A stretch of 64,000 bases of DNA from VAZQ01 sp963756715 (GTDB lineage: Bacteria > Pseudomonadota > Alphaproteobacteria > Rhizobiales > Xanthobacteraceae), in assembly GCA_963756715.1 (NCBI GenBank), contig CAVWOV010000020.1, positions 62,001-126,000 of the forward strand, in the 5' to 3' direction. Each line of letters opens with the position of its first letter. The first letter of the stretch is position 1. This document shows, one piece after another, positions 1-9,637 of the stretch. A program made the translations under genes and the position numbers. Under the pieces are notes generated by a model that was not told the origin of the DNA, did no database searches, and saw only the letters and a list, made by a program, of their open reading frames with translations.

Positions 1-158
1 ACCACCATCGCCTCCTCGGTCGAGGCCAACTGGGCCACGCAGAGGATCGGATAATAGGTCGATTCCCGCAGGAACTCGGTGTCGACCGTCACGAAGGGGT
101 GACGCGCGAGCCGGGCACAGGCTTCGGCCAGTTTCTTGGTCTTGGTGATCGGCTCCAT
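1..158 (-). CDS. rnd: Ribonuclease D, N-terminal part (runs off the window)
   Basis: Only the first 52 codons lie in the window; the rest is to the left of base 1. RNase D is a 3'-5' exoribonuclease of the DEDD superfamily that trims tRNA precursors in the cytoplasm. The visible start reads MEPITKTKKLAEACARLA and is followed by FVTVDTEFLRESTYYPILC. The latter is the DEDD exonuclease I motif, in which the D and E of VDTEF bind metal. The start at 158 is the only in-frame ATG before the motif. In Rhizobiales rnd commonly lies near aspS; here aspS is about 3.8 kb away, with a catabolic gene pair between them. Confidence 0.85.
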   Translation of the reverse strand, partial: MEPITKTKKLAEACARLARHPFVTVDTEFLRESTYYPILCVAQLASTEEAMV

Positions 159-258
159 GTAGGGGCTAGATAGCGCAGGCTGGCGGGTTTGTCAGCGGCG
201 CTCGGAGCCGAACGTCGCGGGGCGAAGAATCACCCGCCATTTTGTATAGGATTCGGCC

Positions 259-859
259 ATGAACGCCCCCCTCGATCCGATCACCCACCATGTACGCGTC
301 AGTGCGCTGGAAAACGAGACCATCTGGCGGCTCGGACCGGATGCCCTGGAACGCGAGGAAATCATTGCCGGGGGGATCGGTGCCACGGTGCGGTATCCTT
401 ACGCGGATATCCGGGGGCTGCGGCTGTCCTTCGCCCCCAGTCGTGCCGACGGCGGGCGCTACCGCTGCGACCTGCAGCTCAAACAGGGAACCCTGGCCGC
501 CATCGTATCGACCCACTATGCCGGGGTCGGCAACTTCGAGGACCGCTCGGCGACCTATGGCCCGCTGGTACGCGGCCTGGTGGCGCGCGTGGCCGCCGCC
601 AACCCGGCGTGCGAGTTCCGGGCGGGCAAGCATGCGCCGGCCTATTGGGGCGAGCACATCTTCCTTTTGGCGATGATTGTCGTGCTTGGTTTACGTGATC
701 GGGGCGGTCGGCGGCTTGAGCCTGCCGGCGATCGTCATCCTCAAGCTCGTCATCCTGGCCGCGTATATTCCGCTGATGATCATGTATACGCGCAAGAACT
801 GGCCGCGGCGCTTCGCTCCTTCGGCCATTCCGGACGGTCTGGTGCCGGGCGGTCGCTGA
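259..859 (+). CDS. Hypothetical membrane protein, frameshifted
   Basis: I do not recognise the family. About 140 soluble N-terminal residues (MNAPLDPITHHVRVSALE...) are followed by two hydrophobic helices near the C-terminus, around LLAMIVVL and ALPAIVILKLVILAAYIPL-like sequence, then a basic tail ending LVPGGR. The reading frame changes once, near base 688: deleting one G of the pair in CTTGGTTTAC joins the first helix to LVYVIGAVGG. A single-base insertion, probably a sequence error, is the simplest reading. The gene diverges from rnd and converges on the enolase-family gene. Confidence 0.6.
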
Positions 860-878
860 CAGCCGTCGTCGATCGATT

Positions 879-2030
879 TCAAGCGGTTACGCGAAAGCGC
901 TCGACCGCCGCCTCATCGACCTCGATGCCGAGCCCGGGCTTGGCGGGCAACGCCACCATGCCGTCGCTGATCGTCGGCGTTGCTCGCACGATATCTGCGG
1001 CGAGATAGAAATGCGTGAGGCTCACGCCCCAATCCACGTTGGGCGCCGCGCAAGCGAGATGGATCGCTGCGGCTGACGCGATGCTCGACTCCGCGATCTT
1101 GGCGGCGACGTTGACCGCGAGCCCAAGCCGCGCACAAAGTTGCGCGGCCTCGATTGCTGCGCTCATGCCGCCGAGCTTGATCAGCTTGAGCGAGACCCCG
1201 CCGGCGCCGGCACGCTCGTGCGCCGCGATGTCGGCGAGCGAATGGATACCCTCGTCGGCACCGATCGGCACCGGCGAGACGCGCGCGAGCTTGGCGAGGC
1301 CACCCAGGTCGTCATGAGCGAGCGGCTGCTCGACAAACATCAGTCCGGCGTCCCGCGTTTGTTCGACATAGCGCCGCGCATCGGCGAGGCTCAGGCCGCA
1401 ATTCGCATCGGCGCACAGCGGCGTTGCAGGGCCGAGCGCGGTGCGCAGCGCCAGCGTGCCGGCGATCTCGGTCTCGATCGCCTTGGTGCCGATCTTGAGC
1501 TTGAAGAAGCCGAAGCCCTCGGCGCGTTTCCTGTGCACCTCGGCGATGTCCTGCTCGGGCGTCGGATTGCCGAGCAGCCACATTGGCGCCACGGCGCGGC
1601 GCACCGCGCCGCCGATCAGATCAACGACCGGCAGGCCCGCCGCCTGGCCGGCGAGATCGAGCAGCGCCACTTCAATCGCCGAATGGGCTCCGGTATTGCC
1701 ATAGAGCGCACGGCGGAGTTTTTCACGTAGCGCCGGGCGCATCCAGGCGTCTTCGCCGATCAGCACCGGCGTAAGCTGCTCGCGCACCGCTGCGGTGAGG
1801 CCGCCGAGCGTGTCGCCCGTCATGGTCGGGGCGGATGCGGCTTCCCCCCAGCCGACGGTGCCGTCCTCGGCCTCGATCCGGACTAGGATATTGAACGCCT
1901 TGCTGACGGTGGACCCGGCCATGGTCACCGGCTTGGTGAGCGGCAAGCCAACCGGGATGGCATCGACCCGGCGGATGATCAGCGGTACGCGTTCCCCAAT
2001 CTCACGTCGCATATCGGTGCGCGCTTCCAT
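879..2030 (-). CDS. Mandelate racemase / muconate lactonizing enzyme family protein
   Basis: Enolase-superfamily enzyme of the muconate cycloisomerase (MLE) subgroup, 383 residues, the usual length. An N-terminal capping domain occupies about residues 15-140 and is followed by a (beta/alpha)7 barrel. Visible catalytic landmarks are KLKIG (KxK base), the metal ligands in DANCGL, FVEQP and ADEG, and SLKLIKLGG with the second lysine. Members abstract a proton alpha to a carboxylate: cycloisomerases, racemases, dipeptide epimerases or dehydratases. The substrate cannot be read from sequence. The gene lies 17 bp downstream of a ThDP-dependent enzyme gene on the same strand, so the two are probably co-transcribed. 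The start at 2030 has only a weak ribosome site; Met7 is an alternative. Confidence 0.85.
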   Translation of the reverse strand: MEARTDMRREIGERVPLIIRRVDAIPVGLPLTKPVTMAGSTVSKAFNILVRIEAEDGTVGWGEAASAPTMTGDTLGGLTAAVREQLTPVLIGEDAWMRPALREKLRRALYGNTGAHSAIEVALLDLAGQAAGLPVVDLIGGAVRRAVAPMWLLGNPTPEQDIAEVHRKRAEGFGFFKLKIGTKAIETEIAGTLALRTALGPATPLCADANCGLSLADARRYVEQTRDAGLMFVEQPLAHDDLGGLAKLARVSPVPIGADEGIHSLADIAAHERAGAGGVSLKLIKLGGMSAAIEAAQLCARLGLAVNVAAKIAESSIASAAAIHLACAAPNVDWGVSLTHFYLAADIVRATPTISDGMVALPAKPGLGIEVDEAAVERFRVTA

Positions 2031-2047
2031 GGCGTCGTCTCACGCGT

Positions 2048-3742
2048 TCACGGCGAGGGCGTTGTTGCATTGCCGCGGATGTGCGGCAACTGGATGAACT
2101 CCCACGGCGAGGGCATTGGTCCGACGGGCACTTCGATCACGGTCGGGCCGTCGCGGCGTTTGAACGCGCGCTTGAGCGCCGCGCGCAGCTCTTTCGGGTT
2201 GCGCGCGCGCTCGGCCTCGGCGCCGAAGCTTTCCGCATACCGGATGAAATCCGGATTGGCGAGATCGGCGGCAATCACCCGGTTGCCGTAGTACTGCTCC
2301 TGGATGCGGCGCACGTTACCAAAGGCGCCATCGGCAAACACGATCGTGGTGAGCGGGATGCGGTGACGCATCGCGGTCGCCAATTCGTTGGCGGTGAACA
2401 GAAAGCCGCCGTCGCCCGAGATCGACAGCACCGGCACATCGCGCCGCGCATCGGCGGCGCCGAGCGCGGTGGCAAATCCCCAGCCCAGATTGTCCTGATA
2501 GCCGGGCGAGAGAAACGTGCGCGGCTTGATCACCGGGAACATCAGCCGCGCGGCAAATCCGATCTGCGTGACTTCATCGACCAGGATGCCGTCCTCGGGC
2601 AGTTCGGCGCGGATCGCCTCCAGAAACCCGATCTGCGGCGCGAGCTTCGCCATGCGCTTGGCCCATTGCGCCTGGCGTTCCGCCATCTCGGCCTTGCGCG
2701 AGGCGCGCTTGCGGTTGTGCGCCGGCAGCACGTCGGCGAGGCGGCGCAGGATCGGCGCCGCATCGCCGATCAGTGCGACCGCGGGCTTGCGGAATCGCTC
2801 CGGCTCCTCCGGGTCGGCATCGACCCGGATAACGGCGAGATCGTCGTCGATGCCCCACTGGGTGAACTGCATGAACAGCCGGGTACCGACCGCCAGCACG
2901 GCGTCGGCTTCGCGCCAGAGTTCGTGGCCGAGCGGTGGCGTCACGCTGAACGGATCGCGGCCATCGAGCACGCCGCGGCCGCGCCGGTGGGCCAGCACCG
3001 GCGCCTGCAGCATGCGCGACAGCGCGGTGACCTCCGCCGAAGCGCCTTGCGCGCCACCGCCGCAGATGATGAGCGGGCGTTGCGCGGCGCCGAGCCGCTT
3101 TGCGGCATTCAGGATAGCGTCTTCATCGACCAGGGTTTCGGCCGGCGGGGAGGGCGCGGCGATCGGCGCGACCGGCGCGCTGCGTCCCCACACGTCGATG
3201 GCGCATTCGAGCACCGCCGGGCCGGGCCGGCCGCTCGCCATCGCGCTGACCGCGGCGGCGACCAGCGGCGCGGCTTCGCCCGGTTCGCGGATGCGTGCGG
3301 AGAAATCGACGAGGCGGGAGATGATGCCGGCCTGATCGCGGATTTCGTGCAGATGACCGAGCCCGCGGCCGATCGAGGATTGCTTGATCTGGCCGATCAG
3401 GCCCAGCACCGGCGCATTCATGCTGTAGGCTGTGAGCAACGCGGCGGAAGAATTGAGCAGTCCCGGTCCCGGCACCACCGCATAGGCTTGCGGCTTCGCG
3501 GTCGCCAGCGCCGCACCAAGCGCCAGATAGGCGGCGCCCTGCTCGTGGCGGGTGTGGACAGTGCGGATAGCGTTACCGGCCTTGAACAAGGCGTCGAAAA
3601 AGTGGTCGTTGTGCACGCCCGGAAGCGCGTAGACCGTGTCGACGCCATGCGCGATCAGCGCCGCGACCGTCGCCTCCGCGGTGGTCATGCGCGTCGTCGT
3701 GCCGGACACGCGCTTGCTGTTGCTCTTTCTTGCCTTGGCCAT
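2048..3742 (-). CDS. Thiamine diphosphate-dependent enzyme, acetolactate synthase/benzoylformate decarboxylase-like
   Basis: Three-domain ThDP enzyme. The N-terminal pyrimidine-binding domain has the catalytic glutamate in HTRHEQGAA. The central domain begins near RPLIICGGGAQGASAE. The C-terminal PP domain carries the ThDP/Mg motif SGDGGFLFTANEL. The length of about 564 residues fits acetolactate synthase, benzoylformate decarboxylase or oxalyl-CoA decarboxylase relatives. No regulatory subunit gene follows, which argues against biosynthetic IlvB. The downstream neighbour is an MLE/mandelate-racemase family gene 17 bp away, so a catabolic 2-oxoacid decarboxylase or lyase role is the best inference. 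I chose Met at 3742 (MAKARKSNS); 3688 (MTTAEATV) is also possible, and neither has a strong Shine-Dalgarno. Confidence 0.85.
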   Translation of the reverse strand: MAKARKSNSKRVSGTTTRMTTAEATVAALIAHGVDTVYALPGVHNDHFFDALFKAGNAIRTVHTRHEQGAAYLALGAALATAKPQAYAVVPGPGLLNSSAALLTAYSMNAPVLGLIGQIKQSSIGRGLGHLHEIRDQAGIISRLVDFSARIREPGEAAPLVAAAVSAMASGRPGPAVLECAIDVWGRSAPVAPIAAPSPPAETLVDEDAILNAAKRLGAAQRPLIICGGGAQGASAEVTALSRMLQAPVLAHRRGRGVLDGRDPFSVTPPLGHELWREADAVLAVGTRLFMQFTQWGIDDDLAVIRVDADPEEPERFRKPAVALIGDAAPILRRLADVLPAHNRKRASRKAEMAERQAQWAKRMAKLAPQIGFLEAIRAELPEDGILVDEVTQIGFAARLMFPVIKPRTFLSPGYQDNLGWGFATALGAADARRDVPVLSISGDGGFLFTANELATAMRHRIPLTTIVFADGAFGNVRRIQEQYYGNRVIAADLANPDFIRYAESFGAEAERARNPKELRAALKRAFKRRDGPTVIEVPVGPMPSPWEFIQLPHIRGNATTPSP

Positions 3743-3994
3743 TGAAGTCCCGGACGATGGAGTGAAGCGGCTGCCGAGTGTGCAGATTGCGGCCATGCTG
3801 TCGAGGCCGACAATCGGTCGCGCGGGGCATGCTTATCACCTCCAACGCCCTCGGCACACCGGACGCCATGATCCGGTGATCGTCCCGCTGGGATGGAAAT
3901 TGGCGGTTTTGCGGATCAGGGCCGCGGCCGGCCCCGTTCTTGACATCCGGTGCCCGCCATGTCCTTTCCGCCCGGCATCACGGGCTCTTCATCC

Positions 3995-5804
3995 ATGCAC
4001 CGATACCGTTCTCATACCTGCGGCGCGCTGCGGGAAACCGACATTGGCCAGGAGGTCAGGCTCTCCGGCTGGTGTCATCGCATCCGCGACCACGGCGGCC
4101 TGCTGTTCATCGACCTGCGCGACCACTACGGCATCACCCAGGTGGTGGCCGACCCGGATTCGCCGTCCTTCAAGCTGGCGGAGACGCTGCGCGCGGAATG
4201 GGTGGTGCGGATCGACGGCAAGGTGCGTAAGCGCCCAGAGGGCACCGACAACCCGGACCTGCCGACCGGCGCGGTCGAGGTCTATATCCGCGAGATCGAG
4301 GTGCTGGGACCGGCCGGCGAATTGCCGATGCCGGTGTTCGGCGACCAGGAATATCCCGAAGAGATCAGGCTCAAGTACCGCTTCCTCGACCTGCGGCGCG
4401 AGCACCTGCATCAGAACATCATCAAGCGCGGGCAGATCATCGACAGCCTGCGCCGGCGCATGAAGGAGCAGGGCTTCTTCGAATTCCAGACGCCGATCCT
4501 GACCGCGTCGTCACCCGAAGGCGCGCGCGACTATCTGGTGCCCTCGCGCATTCATCCGGGAAAATTCTACGCGCTGCCGCAGGCGCCGCAGCAATTCAAG
4601 CAGCTCATCATGGTGGCGGGCTTCGACCGCTACTTCCAGATCGCGCCGTGCTTTCGCGACGAGGACGCGCGCGCCGATCGCTCTCCCGGAGAATTTTATC
4701 AGCTCGATATCGAGATGAGCTTCGTCACGCAGGACGATGTGTTCAATGCGGTCGAGCCGGTGCTGCGCGGCGTGTTCGAGGAGTTCTCCGGCGGCAAGCC
4801 GGTGACGCCGAAATTTCCGCGCATTCCGTTACGCCGAGGCGATGCGCGCTTATGGCACCGACAAGCCCGACCTGCGCAATCCGATCAAGATGCAGGACGT
4901 CTCGGAGATTTTCCGCGGCTCGGGCTTCAAGGTGTTCGCCCGCATTCTCGAAACGTCACCGAAGAACCAGGTCTGGGCGATCCCGGCGCCGGGCGGCGGC
5001 AACCGCGCCTTCTGCGATCGAATGAATTCCTGGGCGCAGAGCGAGGGCCAGCCGGGGCTCGCTTACATTTTCTATGCGACCGAGAACGACAAGGTCGTGG
5101 GTCGCGGGCCGGTCGCCAACAATGTCGGACCGGAACAGACCGAGGCGATCCGTGCGCAGATGGGCTTGAAGGAGGGCGACGCGGTCTTCTTCGTCGCCGG
5201 CGATCCGGCGCAGTTCGTGAAATTCGCCGGGCCTGCGCGCACCAAGGTCGGCACTGATCTCGATCTGGTCGCCAAGGACCGTTTCGATCTGTGCTGGATC
5301 GTCGACTTCCCGATGTACGAATGGAGCGAGGAGGAGAAGAAGATCGACTTCTCGCATAACCCGTTCTCGATGCCGAACCTGCCGGCCGACGAATTCCTGG
5401 CGCTCGATCCGGACGACAAGGACAAGATCCTCGGCCTCAAGGCGATCCAGTACGACATCGTCTGCAACGGCGTCGAATTGTCTTCCGGTGCAATACGAAA
5501 TCATCGTCCCGACGTGATGAAGAAGGCGTTCGCCATCGCGGGCTATTCGGAGGACGTGCTCGAAGCCAAGTTCGGCGGCATGCTGCGTGCGCTCTCGCTC
5601 GGCGCGCCGCCGCATGGCGGCATCGCGCCCGGTGTCGACCGCATCGTCATGCTGTTGTGCGGTGAAGAAAACCTGCGCGAGGTCGTGCTGTTCCCGATGA
5701 ATCAGCGCGCCGAGGACTTGATGATGGGCGCGCCGTCGGAAGTCACGACCAAGCAGTTGCGCGAATTGCACATCCGATTAAATCTGCCGGACAAGCGCGA
5801 CTAA
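3995..5804 (+). CDS. aspS: Aspartate--tRNA(Asp/Asn) ligase, non-discriminating type, frameshifted
   Basis: Class IIb aminoacyl-tRNA synthetase of about 602 residues. The N-terminal OB-fold anticodon-binding domain is followed by a catalytic core with class II motifs (FRDEDARADRSPGEFYQLD as motif 2, GVDRIVMLLCG as motif 3) and the bacterial GAD insertion. The anticodon domain reads RDHGGLLFIDLRD. A histidine after RD is typical of non-discriminating AspRS, which also charges tRNA(Asn) and relies on GatCAB amidotransferase; discriminating enzymes usually have leucine there. The frame changes once near 4829: removing one T from CCGTTACGCC joins KFPRIP to YAEAMRAYGTDKPD. In an essential gene this is almost certainly a sequence error. 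Start MHRYRSHTCGALR. Confidence 0.93.
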
Positions 5805-6004
5805 CTTCGTCCTCTGCGATACGAGAAAGCGCGGCGCACGCGGTGACGCAGTGCGACCCGCACATGGCGTGCCGTGCGGTGGGTGATCGCGTAGGCCGTT
5901 GACGCCAGTGAGAAACCGGCCCACCATTTCATTGCAATAAAGAAAAACTGGCCGACTGCCGGGATAACCGGCGCACGAGCCGGCATTGCATAGGGAGAGA
6001 AACA

Positions 6005-6568
6005 ATGGACGTCATTGAACGACGCGCCTTCATGAAAGGCGCGGGCCTTGGTGCGCTCGCCTTCACGGTAGGCGGAGTTGAGGTCCTGCTGACACCCGGA
6101 GAGGCGCGGGCGCGCAACGTGCCGTTCCGATTGCTCAAAGAAAATGAAGCGGAGTGCATCGAAGCGTTAGGCGAGACGCTTGTGCCAGGCGCCCGGGCGG
6201 CTGGCGTCGCTCACTTCGTCGATCAGCAACTCTCGGTGCCGGCGGGAGAAGCGCTGCTTGAGGCGCGCATTCTCAACGTCAGACCGCCGTTTGCGAACTT
6301 CTATCGTGCCGCCATCGGCGCGATCGATAAAGCAAGTGTGGCGCACAATAGCGGCCGCCGCTTTGCGCAGCTCAGTGCTCCCGAGCAGCACGCGTTCGTC
6401 GGCCTGATGCGCCAGAACAAGATCGACGGCTGGCAGGGGCCGTCCGGCGGCTTCATCTATTTTGTGATGCGCCATGATGCCGTCGATGTCGTGTACGGCA
6501 CGATGGAAGGCTACGAGTCGCTCGGCATCCCTTACATGGCCCACATCGCGCCAGAGCGGAGGTGGTGA
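6005..6568 (+). CDS. Gluconate 2-dehydrogenase subunit 3 family protein, Tat-exported
   Basis: About 187 residues. The N-terminus ERRAFMKGAGLGALAF is a twin-arginine signal (RRxFMK), so the folded protein is exported by Tat. Gluconate 2-dehydrogenase subunit 3 proteins are the small, non-flavin partners of membrane-associated GMC-type dehydrogenases and probably act as chaperone or escort for the flavoprotein, which lacks a signal of its own. The next gene is a GMC oxidoreductase starting 2 bp after this stop codon, so the two form a tight operon. A ribosome site (GGGAGAG) lies before the ATG. No cytochrome c subunit follows, unlike classic gluconate dehydrogenase, so the electron acceptor is unclear. 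Confidence 0.8.
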   Translation: MDVIERRAFMKGAGLGALAFTVGGVEVLLTPGEARARNVPFRLLKENEAECIEALGETLVPGARAAGVAHFVDQQLSVPAGEALLEARILNVRPPFANFYRAAIGAIDKASVAHNSGRRFAQLSAPEQHAFVGLMRQNKIDGWQGPSGGFIYFVMRHDAVDVVYGTMEGYESLGIPYMAHIAPERRW

Positions 6569-6569
6569 C

Positions 6570-8150
6570 ATGGCTACGCACGAAAAAGTGGACGTCGTCA
6601 TCGTCGGCGCCGGGGCGTCGGGCTCGACTTATGCGGCCGTCATGGCGAAGGCCGGCAAGAAAGTTGTGATGATCGAGGAGGGGCCGGATTGGCAGCTCAC
6701 CGATCTCATCAGTTCGGACATCTGGGGGCGGCGGATCAAGCCGGCCGGGGCGCCCTTCCTGCTCGAAGGCAAGCATCCGTTCGGTTACGCCTACCAGGCC
6801 GGCTGGGGCGTCGGCGGCGCGGCCTTGCACCACTTCGCCAATTTTCCACGCTTGCTGGAGGAAGACTTCAAGATCAAGAGCCAGCACGGCCGCGGGCTCG
6901 ATTGGCCGATCGATTATTCCGACGTTGCGCCTTACTACGACAAGGTTGCGGCCGACATCGGCATATCGGGCGACGCCAAGGCGGAAGAGCTCTGGCGGCC
7001 GGCCGGCAAGCCTTATCCGATGCCGCCGATGAAGACCTTCCGCAACGGCGAGGTTTGGCTTAAGGGCTTCGAGGCGAACGGCATCCGCATGGTGCCATCG
7101 TCGGTGGCGATGAACTCGACAGAGTACAAAGGCCGCGCCGCCTGCATCTACGACGGCTGGTGCCACATCGGCTGTCCGATCGGCGCGCTGGCTAATCCAA
7201 TCGTCACCTATCTCGGAGAGGCCCGCAAGGCCGGCGTCGAGATACGCGCGCTCTCGACTGCGACGCGTGTGCTCACCAATCAGCAGGGCACCAAGGTCAC
7301 TGGCATCGAGTATTACGACCAGAACGGCGAACGCCAGGTGCAGGAGGCGGCGGTCGTGGTCTTGGCCGCCTGGGCGGCGCAAAACCCGCGCATCATGCTC
7401 AACTCGGCGACCGACAAGCACCCGAAGGGGCTCGCCAACGGCAGCGGCTTCCTCGGCAAATACCTGATGTGCCACTACTCCTCGGGCACCAATGCAATGT
7501 TTGACGAGGACGTGCAGAACCACATGGGGACCACCGGCTCCCAGTTCATGACCTATGAACGGATGAAGAAGACCTCACATCCGGGCGCGTTCGGCAGCTC
7601 GTTCATCACCTGCGGTTCGGCGGTCAAGACCAGCGGCCTGGGCGGCTTCGCCAATTCCCGGGTCGATCTCTACGGGCCGGCGCTGGATGCCTACATGAAG
7701 CGCGCCGCACGCGGATTCTCCCGCATCGGCGCATTCGGCGAGGAAATGCCGAATGTCGAAAACCGCATCGAGCTTGCCGGCGACAAGGACCGCTTCGGCA
7801 TGCCGCTCGGCCGGATCACCCACAGCTACGACCAGGACGCACAGGCGCTGTGGAACGCAAACTTCGAGGAGGGCCTCAAGATCGGGAAGGCAACCGGCGC
7901 CAAAGAGGTGTGGTCGGCGCGCGGTAACATGCCGACCATCCATCTGATGGGCGGCACCATTATGGGTGCGGCGGCCGGCAATTCGGTCACCGACAGTTAC
8001 GGCCAGACCCATGAGCTGCCGAATCTCTATATCGCCGGGCCCGGAATTTTCCCGACGGCGGGCGCCGTCAATCCGACCAATACGATCTTCGCGCTGTCGC
8101 TGCGCGGTGCCGAGCACCTCGCATCGACGTGGAGCACGGTGGCCGGGTAA
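6570..8150 (+). CDS. GMC family oxidoreductase
   Basis: FAD-dependent glucose-methanol-choline oxidoreductase of 526 residues. The Rossmann FAD motif VVIVGAGASGS sits at residues 9-19. Other landmarks are WGVGGAALHHF, IGCPIGALANP, IHLMGGTIMGAA with the active-site histidine region, and the C-terminal NPTNTIFALSLRG. The enzyme oxidises an alcohol or sugar hydroxyl; I cannot name the substrate. It has no signal peptide but directly follows a Tat-signal subunit-3 gene, so co-export to the periplasm is likely. The start at 6570 has a strong GGAGG 7-8 bases upstream, inside the end of the preceding gene. A hairpin follows at 8165-8190. Confidence 0.88.
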   Translation: MATHEKVDVVIVGAGASGSTYAAVMAKAGKKVVMIEEGPDWQLTDLISSDIWGRRIKPAGAPFLLEGKHPFGYAYQAGWGVGGAALHHFANFPRLLEEDFKIKSQHGRGLDWPIDYSDVAPYYDKVAADIGISGDAKAEELWRPAGKPYPMPPMKTFRNGEVWLKGFEANGIRMVPSSVAMNSTEYKGRAACIYDGWCHIGCPIGALANPIVTYLGEARKAGVEIRALSTATRVLTNQQGTKVTGIEYYDQNGERQVQEAAVVVLAAWAAQNPRIMLNSATDKHPKGLANGSGFLGKYLMCHYSSGTNAMFDEDVQNHMGTTGSQFMTYERMKKTSHPGAFGSSFITCGSAVKTSGLGGFANSRVDLYGPALDAYMKRAARGFSRIGAFGEEMPNVENRIELAGDKDRFGMPLGRITHSYDQDAQALWNANFEEGLKIGKATGAKEVWSARGNMPTIHLMGGTIMGAAAGNSVTDSYGQTHELPNLYIAGPGIFPTAGAVNPTNTIFALSLRGAEHLASTWSTVAG

Positions 8151-8164
8151 GTCACGGAAGTGGC

Positions 8165-8190
8165 GTCATCCCGGGATAGCCTGGGATGAC
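8165..8190. terminator. Hairpin between convergent genes
   Basis: GTCATCCC (8165-8172) pairs with GGGATGAC (8183-8190) around a 10-base loop. It lies 15 bases after the GMC oxidoreductase and 28 bases before the end of the convergent amidohydrolase. No clear T-run follows, so termination is inferred from position. The GTCATCCCGGG core is also common in alphaproteobacterial intergenic repeats. Confidence 0.5.
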
Positions 8191-8217
8191 GTCATCCATT
8201 CACCTAGCAGACCGCGC

Positions 8218-9325
8218 TCATCCCGCTTTGATGCGCGGCAAAAGCTTCATCGCGTTGCCGCGTTCGATGGCGGCGATGTCGGCGGCGGTGAAGCCGTAAT
8301 CCTTGATGCCGGCATTGACCTCGGCGCCGTCGCGGAACGGATAGTCGGTGCCGTACAACACCTGCGAGATGTCCACCATCTTGAGCAGCGCCGCGATCTG
8401 GCCCGGCGTATTGCCCTGCGCCAGTTCATAATAGAACTTCTTGAACTCGGGCATCGGGCCGTTCGGCAGATGCGCGGTTTTGCGCTCCATCGCGAGGCGG
8501 ATGAAACGGCCGGTGAGGAACGGCAGCGTGCCGCCGGAGTGCGACCAGATCCAGCGGATATCGGGAAATTTGGTCGCGGTGCCGCTGAACACGACATGCG
8601 CGATCGTGCGCGTGGAATCCGTCGCATATTCGATCGACCCCGGCGGGATGCCGGGCACCAGCCCGCGGCAGCAATTGGGCGTTGTGGGGTGGACATAGAC
8701 CACCGCCTTGCGCCGGTTGAGTTCGGCGTAGACCGGCGCGAACGACGGATCGCCGAGATACTTGTCCTGATAGCTGGTCAGGAGCCCGATGCCGTCGGCC
8801 TTGAGCGTGTCGAGCGCGTATTCGATCTCCTTGAGGCTGCCGTCGACGTCCGGCGGAGCGATGCAGGCGAAGAGCCCGAAGCGGCCGGGATGATCCTTGG
8901 CGGTCTTGGTGCCGTATTCGTTGAGTTCGCGGGCGAGCTTGCGGGATTCGTCCAGGTTGTTGCCGTACCAGATGCCGGGCTGCACGATCGAGAGGATCGA
9001 GGTTGCGATCCCGCTCTTGTCCATTTCCTCGAGCGAAAGGGCAGGCGGACCACTTCGGTGGCCGCGATCCGACGCGGCGTCCCGGCGCCATCATCGAATC
9101 GACGTGGAACTGCGGGAGGAAATGATGGTGCACGTCGATCCGGGTCTTGGCGGGCGATTGCGCATTGGCCGGGAGAACGCGGTCCAGCGTCGCAGCGGCG
9201 CCGAGGCCCAGCGTTGCGGCGCCTTGCGCCAGGAAGCTCCGTCGCCCTGCGTCGATGGGTGCCGCGATGGGCTCGCAGCAGGTGCACCGGCTGAAGAATT
9301 TGCGCCGTCCGGCGTTCGCAGTCAT
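8218..9325 (-). CDS. Amidohydrolase 2 family protein (ACMSD-like), Tat signal, frameshifted
   Basis: TIM-barrel metal-dependent hydrolase/decarboxylase, about 369 residues once one frameshift is allowed for. The N-terminus has a cysteine-containing stretch followed by GRRSFLAQGAATLGLG, a twin-arginine signal, then DVHHHFLPQFHVDSM with the metal-binding HxH. The C-terminal half has LYGTDYPF with the conserved aspartate. The family includes 2-amino-3-carboxymuconate semialdehyde decarboxylase and related ring-cleavage decarboxylases; the substrate is unknown. The frame changes near 9046: dropping one base joins PPKWS to PALSLEEMDKSG. A similar cytoplasmic enzyme is encoded at 36390-37348. The start at 9325 has a GGAG site upstream. 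Confidence 0.82.
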
Positions 9326-9637
9326 TGGCGTTTCTCCGCTGATTGGTTTCTTATGATGCTATCAGTTGGCGTCGAATTCGGCGGCCGGTCAAGCAGACCG
9401 TCACTTCGCGTCGATCGTTTCGCTCAATCTTGGCGCGTTTCACTCGCGATCTGTTGAGGAACCATTTCCGCAGAAAGTTCTTGACTCCCGGCCCCTTAGC
9501 CTTATTTGGGGGCAGCCGCTGTGATTGGTCCAATGCGCGGACCCGTCGGGCGGCATTCGCTTGCCGAGGCTCCTGCTCGTCACTGATCGTGGCGAGCCGG
9601 CAACTCGGGTTGGATCACTCGGTTGGGGAGGACGGCG
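9326..9637. promoter_or_regulatory. Divergent intergenic region upstream of speD
   Basis: About 310 bases separate the amidohydrolase start from speD, so the region must hold both promoters. A sigma70-like candidate reads TTGACT at 9481-9486 with TATTTG at 9503-9508, a 16-base spacer, in the speD direction. I recognise no riboswitch or structured leader. The promoter call is by eye only. Confidence 0.3.

Noticed and set aside
2081..3745. A 554-codon open frame on the plus strand opposite the ThDP enzyme gene
   Set aside because: It is the antisense shadow of a clear ThDP enzyme. High-GC DNA leaves long open antisense frames, and its composition (Arg/His/Gly rich, no motifs) is not protein-like.
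5801..5986. Minus-strand small open frame with FFFIAMKWWAGFSLAST
   Set aside because: No ribosome site, and it lies in the short spacer after aspS. It could be a 43-61 residue peptide, but support is too weak to call.
8426..9325. Continuous minus-strand frame of 299 codons through the amidohydrolase
   Set aside because: Only its first third is real (signal and HHH motif). After the frame break near 9046 it reads arginine-rich antisense-like sequence, while the true frame continues in phase with the conserved C-terminal half.
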